This document shows positions 15,847-24,873 of a stretch of DNA of 64,000 bases, one piece after another. Positions within the stretch are counted from its first letter, which is position 1. Each line of letters opens with the position of its first letter. Under the pieces are notes generated by a model. That model was given only the letters and a program-made list of their open reading frames with translations, ran no database searches and was not told the origin of the DNA. Made by a program: the position numbers and the translations under genes. The stretch spans positions 1-64,000 of the forward strand of contig NZ_QSOP01000007.1 in NCBI RefSeq assembly GCF_003436275.1, in the 5' to 3' direction. This DNA comes from Collinsella sp. TM09-10AT (GTDB lineage Bacteria; Actinomycetota; Coriobacteriia; Coriobacteriales; Coriobacteriaceae).

Positions 15847-17031
15847 GTGGCCTTCGAGCACTACATATATACCGGGACGACCCGCCTGCGCTGCGGCTAC
15901 ACCACGGGGAGCTGCGCCGCGCTCGCGGCGAAGGCGGCCTGCGAGATGCTCTTGTCACGAAAGCCCGTCGGCCGCGTGTCGATCGTCACCCCCGGCGGGC
16001 TGCCCGTCGAGGCGAACGTGGTCGACGCATGTATCGGCGAGGGGTGCGCCCAGTGCGCCGTGCGAAAGGACGCAGGCGACGATGCCGATGTGACCGACGG
16101 CGTGCTCGTGTACGCGCGCGTGGAACATGCGGGGTCGGGCACGGGTGCTGCGGGCAGCAAGGGCGTGCCCGCGCGCGAATCGGAAGTTTCCGTCGATGGC
16201 GGCGTGGGCGTGGGGCGCGTGACGTTGCCCGGGCTCGAGCAGCCGGTGGGGGCGGCCGCCATCAACGCGACGCCGCGCGCGATGATCACTTCGGCGGTGC
16301 GCGAGGTGTGCGCCGCGCACGGCTTTTCTGGAAATATCGCTGTGACGATTTCGGTACCCGAGGGTGTTGCCCTTGCCGAAAAGACCTTCAACCCGCACCT
16401 GGGGATAGAGGACGGCATCTCCATCCTGGGCACGACGGGCATCGTCGAGCCGCGCAGCCTCGCTGCCTTGCGCGACAGCATCGAGCTCGAGATCCGGCAG
16501 CATGCGGCTATGGGGCGGCGCGGAGTCGTGCTCACGCCCGGCAACTACGGCGCACAGTTCATCTCGGGGCATTTCCACCTAAACGGTGCGCCGGTGGTCT
16601 TCATCTCCAACTTCGTGGGCGATGCGATTGATTGCTGCGTTCGCGAGGGATTTACCAATGTCCTTCTTGTGGGACACATCGGCAAGCTGGTGAAGGTCGC
16701 GGGCGGCATCATGGACACCCATTCGCGTACCGCCGACTGCCGCGCGGAGATTCTGGCCGCCCACGCGGCCTTGGCCGGCGCGGGCACGAAGACCGTGCGC
16801 GAGATCATGTCGTCGGTCACGACCACGGCGGCGCTCGAGGTAATCGAGGCCGCCGGCGTGGGGGACGCTGCGCGCGCCTCGCTCGCTGCGGCAATCGATG
16901 ACAGGTTGCGCCGCCGCGCGGCGGGCGCATGCGACATCGCCGCGGTCGTGTTCGACGCCGAGCGCCGAGAGCTTTTCCGCACGTCGGGCGCCGATGCAGT
17001 TATCGGGGAATTGGGGGCTACGTATGAGTAA
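15847..17031 (+). CDS. cbiD: Cobalt-precorrin-5B C1-methyltransferase
   Basis: CbiD methylates C1 in the oxygen-independent route, and its presence marks this as the anaerobic pathway. It has 394 residues. The N-terminal signature LRCGYTTGSCAALAAKAA is diagnostic. Later stretches such as EDGISILGTTGIVEPRS, VLTPGNYGAQF and VGHIGKLVKVAGGIMDTHSR match the family order. The start is GTG 15847, one base after the cbiF stop; the open frame runs 56 codons further upstream inside cbiF but is not CbiD-like there. The gene overlaps cbiL by 8 bases. A linker around residues 95-120 (GSGTGAAGSKG) is longer than usual. Confidence 0.95.
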   Translation: MAFEHYIYTGTTRLRCGYTTGSCAALAAKAACEMLLSRKPVGRVSIVTPGGLPVEANVVDACIGEGCAQCAVRKDAGDDADVTDGVLVYARVEHAGSGTGAAGSKGVPARESEVSVDGGVGVGRVTLPGLEQPVGAAAINATPRAMITSAVREVCAAHGFSGNIAVTISVPEGVALAEKTFNPHLGIEDGISILGTTGIVEPRSLAALRDSIELEIRQHAAMGRRGVVLTPGNYGAQFISGHFHLNGAPVVFISNFVGDAIDCCVREGFTNVLLVGHIGKLVKVAGGIMDTHSRTADCRAEILAAHAALAGAGTKTVREIMSSVTTTAALEVIEAAGVGDAARASLAAAIDDRLRRRAAGACDIAAVVFDAERRELFRTSGADAVIGELGATYE

Positions 17032-17713
17032 AGGCGTGCTGTACGGGGTGGGCACGGGGCCTGGCGACCCCGAGCTGCTCACGATCAAGGCCGTCCGCAC
17101 AATCGAATCGTGTCCGGTCATCGCCGCACCGCAGACGGCGGACGGGGCCATGGTCGCGCTCGACATCGTGCGCGGCGCCGTCGACCTTACAGGCAAGACG
17201 GTGATCCCCGTGCGATTCTCGATGACGCGCGACGCCGAGCGCCGCACGGCCGAGCATGCCTCGCTTGTTCGCGAGCTTGTCGCGCACCTGGATGCGGTCC
17301 GCGACGTCGCGCTGCTGAACCTGGGGGACCCGAGCATCTACGCCACCTTCCAGCGCATAGCGCCCGACGTTCGCGCCTGCGGGTTCGAGGCGCGCGCCAT
17401 TCCCGGCGTGCCGAGCTTCTGCGCGGTCGCCGCAGCGCTCGAGCGCGACCTCACGCCCGAGATGTCGTCGCCTCTGCACATCGTGCCCGGCGGCTACGAC
17501 GACGTGCGCCGCGCAATCGGCTGGCCGGGGACGAAGGTGGTCATGAAGGCGCGCCGCTCGCTTGCGGACACGAAGCGCATCCTTCGCGAGGAGGGCGCCT
17601 TCGACGGTGCCGAGCTCGTAGAGGACTGTGGGCTTCCGGGCGAGCGCGTGTACCGCTCGCTCGACGATGTGCCCGATCGGGGCAGCTACTTCTCGACGAT
17701 GGTGGTGCGCTAG
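17024..17713 (+). CDS. cbiL: Cobalt-precorrin-2 C20-methyltransferase
   Basis: SAM-dependent methylase for C20, the first committed ring methylation after cobalt insertion. The product has 229 residues, typical for CbiL. The N-terminus VLYGVGTGPGDPELLTIKAVR is the precorrin-2 methylase signature, followed by LNLGDPSIYATFQ and IPGVPSFCAVAAAL. The ATG 17024 lies inside the end of cbiD, 8 bases before its stop, which implies coupled translation. cbiG begins immediately after the stop with no gap. Confidence 0.94.
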   Translation: MSKGVLYGVGTGPGDPELLTIKAVRTIESCPVIAAPQTADGAMVALDIVRGAVDLTGKTVIPVRFSMTRDAERRTAEHASLVRELVAHLDAVRDVALLNLGDPSIYATFQRIAPDVRACGFEARAIPGVPSFCAVAAALERDLTPEMSSPLHIVPGGYDDVRRAIGWPGTKVVMKARRSLADTKRILREEGAFDGAELVEDCGLPGERVYRSLDDVPDRGSYFSTMVVR

Positions 17714-18847
17714 ATGAGGGTTTCCTGCATAGCGTTCACTGAGAGGGGGTATGCGTTGGCGGAGCGCATCGCACACGCGCTTTCCGATTGCGCGCAGACA
17801 GGTGAAGATGACCCTGGCTGGGACGTTTCCGTTTCGCGCGGGTTCGGCGAGTGGAAGGCCGACCTGCGCGCATGGACGGCGCTCGCGTGGGAAGCGTCGG
17901 ACGCGCTTCTGTTCGTGGGCGCGGCGGGCATCGCCGTGCGGGCGATCGCGCCGCATGTCGCCTCGAAGGCAAGCGATTCCGCGGTTGTGGCGATCGACGA
18001 GGCGGGGCGCTTTGCCGTCCCGCTTTTGTCGGGGCATTTGGGCGGTGCGAACGAGCTTGCGCAAACTGTGGCACGCGCGGCAGGGGCCATCCCCGTCATC
18101 ACCACGGCGACCGACGTCCGCGGCGTGTGGGCGGTGGATACGTGGGCTCGCTGTGCGGGGCTCGCCGTTTCGAATCCCGAAGCCATCAAGCGAGTGTCGG
18201 CGCGGCTGCTTTCGGGCGGGCGCGTGGCGCTCTATTCCGACATGCCGATTTCGGGACAGCTGCCTGAGGGGGTTGACATTGCGTCCGACCGCGCTCGGGC
18301 CGATATTGTCGTGTCGCCGTTCGCTGGCGCGAATGCAGGTGCGTCCGTTCGCGCGGCGGAGACAACGGGCGAGGTCGTGCCCGCCGGTGAGACGGGGAAG
18401 CCGGCGGGCGTGCGGGCGCAGACGTCTGCGCCCGAGCCGCTTCGCCTTGTCGTGCCCTGCATCGTTGCGGGCATAGGGTGCCGTCGCGGTGCGTGCGCCG
18501 AAGCGATCGGGGAGACGTTTCTTCTCGCGTGCGGGCAGGCGGGTATCTCGCCTTCGGCCGTGCGCGAAGCGGCGACGATCGACGTGAAGGCGCACGAGGA
18601 GGGTCTGCTCGCCTTCTGTCGCGCGCGCAATATCCCGCTTGTGACGTATTCCGCAGAGGAGTTGTCGCAGGTCGAAGGCAGCGTTTCGCCATCTGATTTC
18701 GTGCGCGCGACGGTGGGGGTCGACAACGTGTGCGAGCGCGCGGCGCTCGCGGACGGGGGCAAACTTATCTTCCCGAAGCTCGCTCACGGCGGCGTGACCG
18801 TCGCGTTTTCCAAGGTAACTATCGAACTTTCGTTTAAGGAGCGGTGA
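17714..18847 (+). CDS. cbiG: Cobalt-precorrin-5A hydrolase
   Basis: CbiG opens the delta-lactone of cobalt-precorrin-5A and releases acetaldehyde. The 377-residue product has the N-terminal domain with LLFVGAAGIAVRAIAPHV (the usual GA-GIAVR), the central VPLLSGHLGGANELA and TATDVRGVWAVDTWA, then a 40-residue Ala/Gly/Thr-rich linker (about residues 205-245), and the C-terminal CobE/GbiG domain: VAGIGCRRGACAEAI, TIDVKAHEEGLLAF, SVCERAAL-like NVCERAALADGG. Its stop overlaps the cbiH start in TGATG. Confidence 0.94.
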   Translation: MRVSCIAFTERGYALAERIAHALSDCAQTGEDDPGWDVSVSRGFGEWKADLRAWTALAWEASDALLFVGAAGIAVRAIAPHVASKASDSAVVAIDEAGRFAVPLLSGHLGGANELAQTVARAAGAIPVITTATDVRGVWAVDTWARCAGLAVSNPEAIKRVSARLLSGGRVALYSDMPISGQLPEGVDIASDRARADIVVSPFAGANAGASVRAAETTGEVVPAGETGKPAGVRAQTSAPEPLRLVVPCIVAGIGCRRGACAEAIGETFLLACGQAGISPSAVREAATIDVKAHEEGLLAFCRARNIPLVTYSAEELSQVEGSVSPSDFVRATVGVDNVCERAALADGGKLIFPKLAHGGVTVAFSKVTIELSFKER

Positions 18848-19590
18848 TGGGAAAGCTCTTCGTGGTGGGGATCGGTCCGGGCGGCCCCGACGGCATGACG
18901 ATTGCGGCTCGGCGCGCGCTCGAGGCGGCCGACATCGTTGTGGGGTACACGAAATACGTGGAGCTCGCGCTCGCCGCCGTGCCCGACGCGGCGCATCTCG
19001 CGACGCCGATGATGCACGAGGTCGAACGGTGCCGCCTGGCGCTTTCGCGCGCGCAGAGCGGAGAAGCCGTGGCGCTCGTGTGCAGCGGTGACGCGGGCGT
19101 GTACGGCATGGCGAGCCCCGTGCTGGAGCTTGCGGAGGACTACCCCGATGTAGACGTGGAAGTTATCGCCGGGGCCACCGCGGCTCAGAGCGGGTCGGCG
19201 GTGCTCGGCGCCCCGCTTGCCCACGACTTCGCGGTCGTGTCGCTCTCCGACCTGCTTACGCCGTGGGAGGTCATCGAGCGCAGGCTCGCCGCCGTGGCGA
19301 GCGCCGACTTCTGCATCTGTTTGTACAACCCGCGCAGCAGAAAGCGCGCCGACAGGCTCTCGCGCGCGGCGAAGATTATGCTCGAATGGAAGGCCCCCGA
19401 CACGCTCTGCGGCTGGGTACGCAACATCGGGCGCGAGGGGCAGCAGTCGGGCATGTGCAAGCTCTCCGAGCTGGGGGAGTTCGACGCCGACATGTTCACC
19501 ACCGTGTTCGTCGGCAACGCGGACACGAAGCGCGTAGGCGGCCGTATGGTCACGCCGCGCGGGTATCGGGAGATTCCATGCGAAAGGTAA
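18847..19590 (+). CDS. cbiH: Cobalt-precorrin-3 C17-methyltransferase
   Basis: SAM-dependent methylase that adds the C17 methyl and drives ring contraction in the anaerobic route. It has 247 residues. Signatures: KLFVVGIGPGGPDGMTIAAR, VGYTKYVEL, VCSGDAGVYGMASPV, VIAGATAAQSGSAVLGAPL and ICLYNPRSRKR, all in CobJ/CbiH order. ATG 18847 shares one base with the cbiG stop and has AAGGAG four bases upstream; a GTG three bases earlier is the only alternative. It overlaps the cbiET gene by 13 bases. Confidence 0.95.
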   Translation: MGKLFVVGIGPGGPDGMTIAARRALEAADIVVGYTKYVELALAAVPDAAHLATPMMHEVERCRLALSRAQSGEAVALVCSGDAGVYGMASPVLELAEDYPDVDVEVIAGATAAQSGSAVLGAPLAHDFAVVSLSDLLTPWEVIERRLAAVASADFCICLYNPRSRKRADRLSRAAKIMLEWKAPDTLCGWVRNIGREGQQSGMCKLSELGEFDADMFTTVFVGNADTKRVGGRMVTPRGYREIPCER

Positions 19591-21050
19591 CGATCATCGG
19601 GGCGGGGCCCGGAAACCCCGACTTGCTCTCGCGCGCGGCGCTCGACGCGATCGACATCGCCGACGTGGTCATCGGCGCTCATCGCGCGCTTGTCAGCATC
19701 GACGTGCCGCCCGACGTGGTGAGATGCGAGCTCGTGAAGACGGCGGACATCGTCGCCGCTCTCACCGATGCGGCGTCGTGGCAGCGCGCCGTGGTCGTGA
19801 TGACGGGCGATGTGGGGCTGTTCAGCGGCGCGCGCCGCCTGGTGGAGGCGCTCTCCGGCGACGCGCGGGTGGACGTGCGCGTCATTCCCGGCATAAGCTC
19901 AGCGTCGTATCTCGCCGCGCGCCTCGCGCGTCCATGGCAGGATTGGAGCTTCGCGAGCGCTCACGGCGTGGCGTGCGACATCGTGGCCGAGGCCGAGCGC
20001 GCAGGTGAGCTCTTCCTCGCCACGTCGGGCGGGGAAGACCCCTCGCGGCTTTCGGGCGAGCTTGTGCAGGCGGGCTTCGGGGACGCGCGCGTGACGGTGG
20101 CCGAGCGCCTGTCGTACCCCGACGAGCGCATCACCTGCGCGACCGCAAGTGAAATCGCAGGTCAGACGTTCGACGACTTGAACGTGATGCTTATCGAGTT
20201 CGCAGGCTGCGCCGGGTCGCCTGCGGGCTCTAGCGCAGCCTCCGAGGCGCCGGCCGGCGCGTCTGCGCCCGCGGCTGCTTCTTTCGCGGCGGACTCTGCG
20301 GGCGCATCCCGCGCCGCGAGCTCCCGCTGGCCGTACGCTTCCTCGGGCATTCCCGACGAGCTCTTCATCCGCGGCGACGTTCCCATGACCAAGCAGGAGG
20401 TGCGCGCCGTCGCGCTCGCGAAGCTGCGCCTTACCGCGACCGACACCGTGTGGGATGTCGGCGCCGGCACGGGGAGCGTGTCGATCGAGGCGGCGCTCGT
20501 CGCGCGAGCGGGGTCGGTATGGGCGGTCGAGCGCAACGCGGCCGGCGTGCGGCTCATCCGAGAGAACGCGGATGCATTCGGGTGCGGCAACGTGCATGCG
20601 GTCCCCGGTGTCGCCCCCGAAGCGCTCGCGAAACTGCCTGTCCCCGACGCCGTGTTCGTCGGCGGGAGCGCGGGCGAGCTTCCCTCCATCGTGGAGGCGG
20701 CGCTCGAGAAGAACTCGCAGGTTCGCCTGTGCGTGCCATGCGTCACCGTTGAGACGCTCACCGAGGCGTGCGCGCTCCTCTCGGGTTCGCGCTTTAAGGG
20801 GTTCGAGGCGTGCCAGGTGTCGGCCGCCCGCGCTGAGGCTGTAGGCTCGCACCATCTTATGAAGGCGCAAAACCCCGTGTTCCTCGTCAGTGCGCGCGGT
20901 GCGAGCGCGGATGCCGAGGAGCTTGCCGAAGTCGGCGCGCTTGCTGAGTCGCCTTTCGGGGAGGACCCCTCTGTCGAGGGGAACCCATCCGTTGAGGTGG
21001 TCTCGCTTGCTAACTGCAACGCCGCAGGTGGGGAAGGCGGTGCCCGGTGA
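19578..21050 (+). CDS. cbiET: Fused cobalt-precorrin-7 C5-methyltransferase (CbiE) and C15-methyltransferase/decarboxylase (CbiT)
   Basis: One 490-residue protein does both late methylations and the C12 acetate decarboxylation. Residues 1-205 are CbiE (VTIIGAGPGNPDLLSRAAL, VMTGDVGLFSGARR, VIPGISSASYLAARL). An Ala/Ser-rich linker spans about 215-255 (SPAGSSAASEAPAGAS). Residues 260-450 are CbiT, with GIPDELFIRGDVPMTKQEV and the Rossmann SAM loop WDVGAGTGSVSIEAAL. A disordered 40-residue tail follows. The same fusion is known as CobL in aerobic organisms. The ATG 19578 lies inside cbiH; the open frame extends upstream but is antisense-like there. The stop overlaps cbiA (GTGA). Confidence 0.95.
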   Translation: MRKVTIIGAGPGNPDLLSRAALDAIDIADVVIGAHRALVSIDVPPDVVRCELVKTADIVAALTDAASWQRAVVVMTGDVGLFSGARRLVEALSGDARVDVRVIPGISSASYLAARLARPWQDWSFASAHGVACDIVAEAERAGELFLATSGGEDPSRLSGELVQAGFGDARVTVAERLSYPDERITCATASEIAGQTFDDLNVMLIEFAGCAGSPAGSSAASEAPAGASAPAAASFAADSAGASRAASSRWPYASSGIPDELFIRGDVPMTKQEVRAVALAKLRLTATDTVWDVGAGTGSVSIEAALVARAGSVWAVERNAAGVRLIRENADAFGCGNVHAVPGVAPEALAKLPVPDAVFVGGSAGELPSIVEAALEKNSQVRLCVPCVTVETLTEACALLSGSRFKGFEACQVSAARAEAVGSHHLMKAQNPVFLVSARGASADAEELAEVGALAESPFGEDPSVEGNPSVEVVSLANCNAAGGEGGAR

Positions 21051-22429
21051 GCACGTCCATCCCGCGCTTCATGGTCGCTGCGCCCTCGAGCGGGAGCGGC
21101 AAGACGGTCGTCACGTGCGCGCTCCTGCGCGCGCTCGCGCGCCGCGGCCTTGCATGCGCAGCCTTCAAATGCGGCCCCGACTACATTGACCCGCTCTTTC
21201 ATCGCCGCGTCGTGGGTGCGTGCTCGGGCAACTTAGACGGCTTCTTCACTGACGCCCCGACGCTGCGCGCCCTGCTCGCACGCGGCGCCGCGGGCGCGGA
21301 TGTCGCGGTGCTCGAGGGGGTCATGGGCTTCTACGACGGCATGGCGCCCGGCGTGGCCGACGCGAGCAGCTATCAGGTTGCGCGCGACACGGAAACGCCG
21401 GTCGTTTTAGTGGTGAACGGGCGCGGGGCGTCTTTATCGCTCGCCGCCGTAATCCGCGGCATCGCCGAGTTCCTGCCTTGTGCGAACGTGCGCGGCGTCG
21501 TGCTGAACAAGACGAGCGCCGCTGCCTGCGCCTACGCGGCGCCTGCGATCGAGAAGCACACGGGCGTCGCGGTTTTGGGGAATATCCCCGCCGACGAGGC
21601 GTTCTCGCTCGAAAGCCGGCATCTGGGGCTTGTGACCGCCGACGAGGTCGAGCAGCTCTCCGCGCGCATCGGCAAGATGGCCGAGCTGGTGGAAAAGAGC
21701 ATCGACGTCGACCGCTTGCTCGAAATAGCGGCGACGGCACCCGATATCCGCGAGGAACCTTACCGGTTGGAGCCGATCGCGGGAGCGCGGCCCATCGTCG
21801 CCGTCGCGCGTGACGAGGCGTTCTCGTTCTATTACGAGGAGAATCTGCGCGCGCTCGAGGACCTGGGTTGCGAGCTGGCCTTTTTCAGCCCCCTGTGTGA
21901 TAGCGAGTTGCCCCGGGGGACAAGCGCCCTCTATCTGGGGGGCGGCTACCCGGAGCTCCATGCGCGGCAGCTCTCCGAGAACGTGTCGATGCGCGAGGCG
22001 GTGCGGCGCGCGGTGGAATCCGGCATGCCGACGGTCGCCGAATGCGGTGGGTTTCTGTACCTGCAGCGCGAAATCGCCGATAGCGAGGGGCGGCGCTGGC
22101 CTGTTGCGGGCGCCCTTGAGGGCGCAAGCGAGAACGGGGGAAGGCTGTCCCATTTCGGGTACGTGGAGCTCACTTCCCAACGCGACGGGCTCTACGGGCC
22201 ACGCGGCACACGCATCCGCGCGCACGAGTTCCACTACTGGCAGTCCACCTGCCCGGGCGGCGACTTCTGGGCGCAGAAGCCCCGGCGCGACAAGGGCTGG
22301 CCGTGCATGACGACCACCCCGTCCCTGGTGGCGGGCTTCCCGCATGTGTACTATCCTGCGAACCCCGACGTTGCGCGCGCGTTCGCGTCTGCCGCAGCGT
22401 CGTTCGCAGAGAGGAGACGGCATGGCTGA
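21047..22429 (+). CDS. cbiA: Cobyrinate a,c-diamide synthase
   Basis: Glutamine-dependent amidation of side chains a and c of cobyrinate. It has 460 residues. The N-terminal synthetase has the P-loop PSSGSGKTVVTCAL and FKCGPDYIDPLFH; the C-terminal class I glutamine amidotransferase has the nucleophile in VAECGGFLYLQ, the catalytic His in RAHEFHYW, and ALYLGGGYPELHA. The start is GTG 21047 in a GTGA overlap with cbiET. It overlaps cobT by 8 bases. Assignment to CbiA rather than CobB rests on the anaerobic context. Confidence 0.95.
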   Translation: MSTSIPRFMVAAPSSGSGKTVVTCALLRALARRGLACAAFKCGPDYIDPLFHRRVVGACSGNLDGFFTDAPTLRALLARGAAGADVAVLEGVMGFYDGMAPGVADASSYQVARDTETPVVLVVNGRGASLSLAAVIRGIAEFLPCANVRGVVLNKTSAAACAYAAPAIEKHTGVAVLGNIPADEAFSLESRHLGLVTADEVEQLSARIGKMAELVEKSIDVDRLLEIAATAPDIREEPYRLEPIAGARPIVAVARDEAFSFYYEENLRALEDLGCELAFFSPLCDSELPRGTSALYLGGGYPELHARQLSENVSMREAVRRAVESGMPTVAECGGFLYLQREIADSEGRRWPVAGALEGASENGGRLSHFGYVELTSQRDGLYGPRGTRIRAHEFHYWQSTCPGGDFWAQKPRRDKGWPCMTTTPSLVAGFPHVYYPANPDVARAFASAAASFAERRRHG

Positions 22430-23564
22430 AGCAACCGAAACCGCGCTTGCCTGCATCCGCGAGGAAGTCGAGCGCGCGTTCTCGTCGGCGCCGGGCGCCG
22501 TGCTCGAAGCCGCGCTTTCCCGGATCGCGCCCGCAGACGAGTGCGCCCGTGCCGCCGCGTACGCCGCGTGGGACTCCATCGCGCACCCCTTGGGGGGATT
22601 GGGCGACTTTGAAGACGCCGTCGCGTGTATCGCCGCAGCTCAGGGGAGCGCCGAGGTGGCCGAGTTTCCCCGTGCGCTCGCGGTATTCTTCTCCGACAAC
22701 GGGGTCGTTGCCGAAGGCGTGTCGCAAAGCGGGCAAGATGTGACGCGAGCCGTCGCGCGCAACATGTGCGAGGGGGCCGCGAGCGCCTGCCGCATGGCGG
22801 CGTTCGCGGGTGCCGAGGTCGTGCCCGTCGACGTGGGTATGGCCCGGGGCATAGAAGACGCGCGCATGGTGCGCGCGAACGTGCGGCGGGGGAGCGGCAA
22901 CATCGCTCACGGCTCCGCTATGTCTCGCGATGGGGCCGTGCGCGCGATCGAGGTCGGAATCGCCGTCGCGTGCGGGCTTGCCCGCGCCGGCGTGCGCCTT
23001 CTCGCCGCGGGCGAGATGGGCATCGGCAACACGACCACCTCGGCGGCGGTGGCCGCAGTGCTCATCCGGGCGGACGCGCGGAGCCTTGTCGGGCGCGGCG
23101 CGGGGCTCTCGGACGCCTCGCTCGCGCGCAAGCGCGACGTGGTCGAGCGCGCTATCGACGCGAACTCGCCCGATCCCGCCGACCCGATCGACGTGCTCTC
23201 GAAGGTGGGCGGCTTCGACATCGCTGCGATGTGCGGCTTCTACCTGGGGGCCGCGGTCTCGAAGGCGCCGGCGCTCCTCGACGGGGTCATATCCTGCACG
23301 GCGGCCCTGTGCGCGGCGCGCCTGTGCCCCAACGCCTTGGGCTACCTCGTGGGCACCCACGCATCAAGCGAACCCGCAAGCCGGGAGCTCCTTCGCGAGC
23401 TCGGCATAAAGGCGCCCCTCGACGCAGGCATGCACTTGGGCGAGGGCGCGGGCGCCATGGCGTATCTCCCCCTTCTGGATTCGGCGCTGCGCGTGTACCG
23501 GGATGGGAAGACGTTCACGGCGACTGGCATGGCTGCTTACGAGCATTTCGAGGCCGGGAAATGA
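22422..23564 (+). CDS. cobT: Nicotinate-nucleotide:dimethylbenzimidazole phosphoribosyltransferase
   Basis: CobT activates the lower-ligand base as its ribotide for the nucleotide loop. It has 380 residues, slightly longer than the usual 350. Recognisable blocks: FFSDNGVVAEGVSQSG (the family's DHGV region), VVPVDVGMARGIED, MGIGNTTTSAAVAAVL, KVGGFDIAAMCGFYLGAA, and a late HLGEGAGAMAYLPLLDSA, whose Glu is the likely catalytic base. The ATG 22422 has GAGGAG upstream and lies within cbiA. No BluB or BzaA-type gene for making the base is in the window, so the base is made elsewhere or scavenged. Confidence 0.95.
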   Translation: MAEATETALACIREEVERAFSSAPGAVLEAALSRIAPADECARAAAYAAWDSIAHPLGGLGDFEDAVACIAAAQGSAEVAEFPRALAVFFSDNGVVAEGVSQSGQDVTRAVARNMCEGAASACRMAAFAGAEVVPVDVGMARGIEDARMVRANVRRGSGNIAHGSAMSRDGAVRAIEVGIAVACGLARAGVRLLAAGEMGIGNTTTSAAVAAVLIRADARSLVGRGAGLSDASLARKRDVVERAIDANSPDPADPIDVLSKVGGFDIAAMCGFYLGAAVSKAPALLDGVISCTAALCAARLCPNALGYLVGTHASSEPASRELLRELGIKAPLDAGMHLGEGAGAMAYLPLLDSALRVYRDGKTFTATGMAAYEHFEAGK

Positions 23565-24109
23565 CAGTGACGCTCGTCATCGGCGCCGCCGCGAGCGGCA
23601 AGAGCGCCTACGCCGAGTCCCTGTGCCTCGGGCACGACGGCCCTCGCGTGTACCTGGCAACGATGGAGCCCTTCGGGGAAGATGGCGCCCGCCGCATCGC
23701 GCGCCATCGGGCGCTGCGCGAAGGCAAAGGGTTTTCCACCCTCGAGTGCTCGCGTGACGTGGGCGCCGCAGCGCCCGGGCTTCCGCGCGGCTGCACACTT
23801 CTTTTGGAGGACGTGGGCAACCTGGTTGCGAACGAGCTCTTCGCGGAAGGCGGCTTGTCCCCGCGTGACCCCGACGCTGCGGCGCGCGAGGTACTCGGAG
23901 GCATCGAACGGCTCGCTCAGGCCGCTGCGTATACGGTGGTGGTCACCGTCGACGTGTTCGCCGATGGGATGCGCTACGATGAAGGGACCGAGGCATGGAG
24001 GCGCGCGCTCGCGCGCGTGAACGCGGGCGTCGCGGCGCTGGCCGACCATGCAGTCGAAGTGGTATGCGGGATTCCCGTGTGGATGAAAGGCGAAGGACCT
24101 ACAAGGTGA
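23561..24109 (+). CDS. cobU: CobU/CobP-like adenosylcobinamide kinase / guanylyltransferase
   Basis: CobU phosphorylates adenosylcobinamide and then transfers GMP to it. It has 182 residues, normal size. It has a P-loop IGAAASGKSAYAE (usual form GG..SGKS..AE), VYLATMEPFGEDGARRIARHRALR, which holds the guanylylated-histidine motif, and the terminal CGIPVWMKG. The mid-protein motif normally reading NEVG-GIVP is replaced by VDVFADGMRYDEG. The neighbouring fusion at 24870 has the opposite pattern. ATGA overlap with cobT, GTGA overlap with cobS. Confidence 0.9.
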   Translation: MTVTLVIGAAASGKSAYAESLCLGHDGPRVYLATMEPFGEDGARRIARHRALREGKGFSTLECSRDVGAAAPGLPRGCTLLLEDVGNLVANELFAEGGLSPRDPDAAAREVLGGIERLAQAAAYTVVVTVDVFADGMRYDEGTEAWRRALARVNAGVAALADHAVEVVCGIPVWMKGEGPTR

Positions 24110-24873
24110 AGATAGCAGAGGCAATCGGCGCGGCGTTCGGAACGTTCTCGCGCATCCCCGTCCCGAAATCGGCCTGGACCGATTTCGGGTCAACCCATGC
24201 ACTTGCCGCGTTTCCCCTGGTGGGCCTTGCGGAAGGCTTCCTCATGACGGCGTGGGGGCACGTGGCGAACCTGCTCGGCGTGCCCGCGACCATCGTCGCG
24301 GCCGTGCTCGCGGCGCTGCCTGTGGCGGTGACGGGAGGCATCCACCTAGACGGGCTCTGCGACACCTCCGATGCGCTTGCAAGTTGGGCCCCGCGCGAGC
24401 GAAAGCTCGAGATCATGCACGATCCGCGGGCGGGCGCCTTCGGGGTCATCGGTGTTGTTGTGTACCTTATTCTGCAGTTTTCCCTGTTCACCGTGCTGCC
24501 GCTTACGGCGGGGGCGTTCCTCGCGCTTCTGTGCTCGCTCGTGTTCTCCCGCGCGCTTTCGGGACTCGCCGTTGAATGCTGGCCTGCCGCGCGGGCGGAC
24601 GGCATGGCCGCGGGGCTCTCGCCTGCGAAGAAGCGCGCGGCGATCGTCGTGCCGCTTTGCGCTTTCGCTGCGGCTTCGGCTGCAGGGATGGTCGCGTGCG
24701 CTCAGGCCGTCGGCGCCTTTATGGCGGTGGCGGGGCTTTTGGTGCTCGCGTGGTACCGCCATGTTGCCCTGTCCCGCTTCGGCGGGGTGACGGGGGATTT
24801 GGCCGGATGGTTTCTGCAATGGGCCGAGCTCGCGATGCTTGCCATGCTGGTGGTGGGGGGCATGCTCCTATGA
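24106..24873 (+). CDS. cobS: Adenosylcobinamide-GDP ribazoletransferase (cobalamin synthase)
   Basis: Joins GDP-cobinamide to alpha-ribazole (phosphate) at the membrane, the last assembly step. It has 255 residues with about six hydrophobic segments. Diagnostic motifs: GGIHLDGLCDTSDALAS near residue 80, where the acidic residues bind Mg, and MHDPRAGAFGVIGVV. The start is GTG 24106, overlapping the cobU stop in GTGA. It overlaps the next gene in ATGA. Confidence 0.95.
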   Translation: MKIAEAIGAAFGTFSRIPVPKSAWTDFGSTHALAAFPLVGLAEGFLMTAWGHVANLLGVPATIVAAVLAALPVAVTGGIHLDGLCDTSDALASWAPRERKLEIMHDPRAGAFGVIGVVVYLILQFSLFTVLPLTAGAFLALLCSLVFSRALSGLAVECWPAARADGMAAGLSPAKKRAAIVVPLCAFAAASAAGMVACAQAVGAFMAVAGLLVLAWYRHVALSRFGGVTGDLAGWFLQWAELAMLAMLVVGGMLL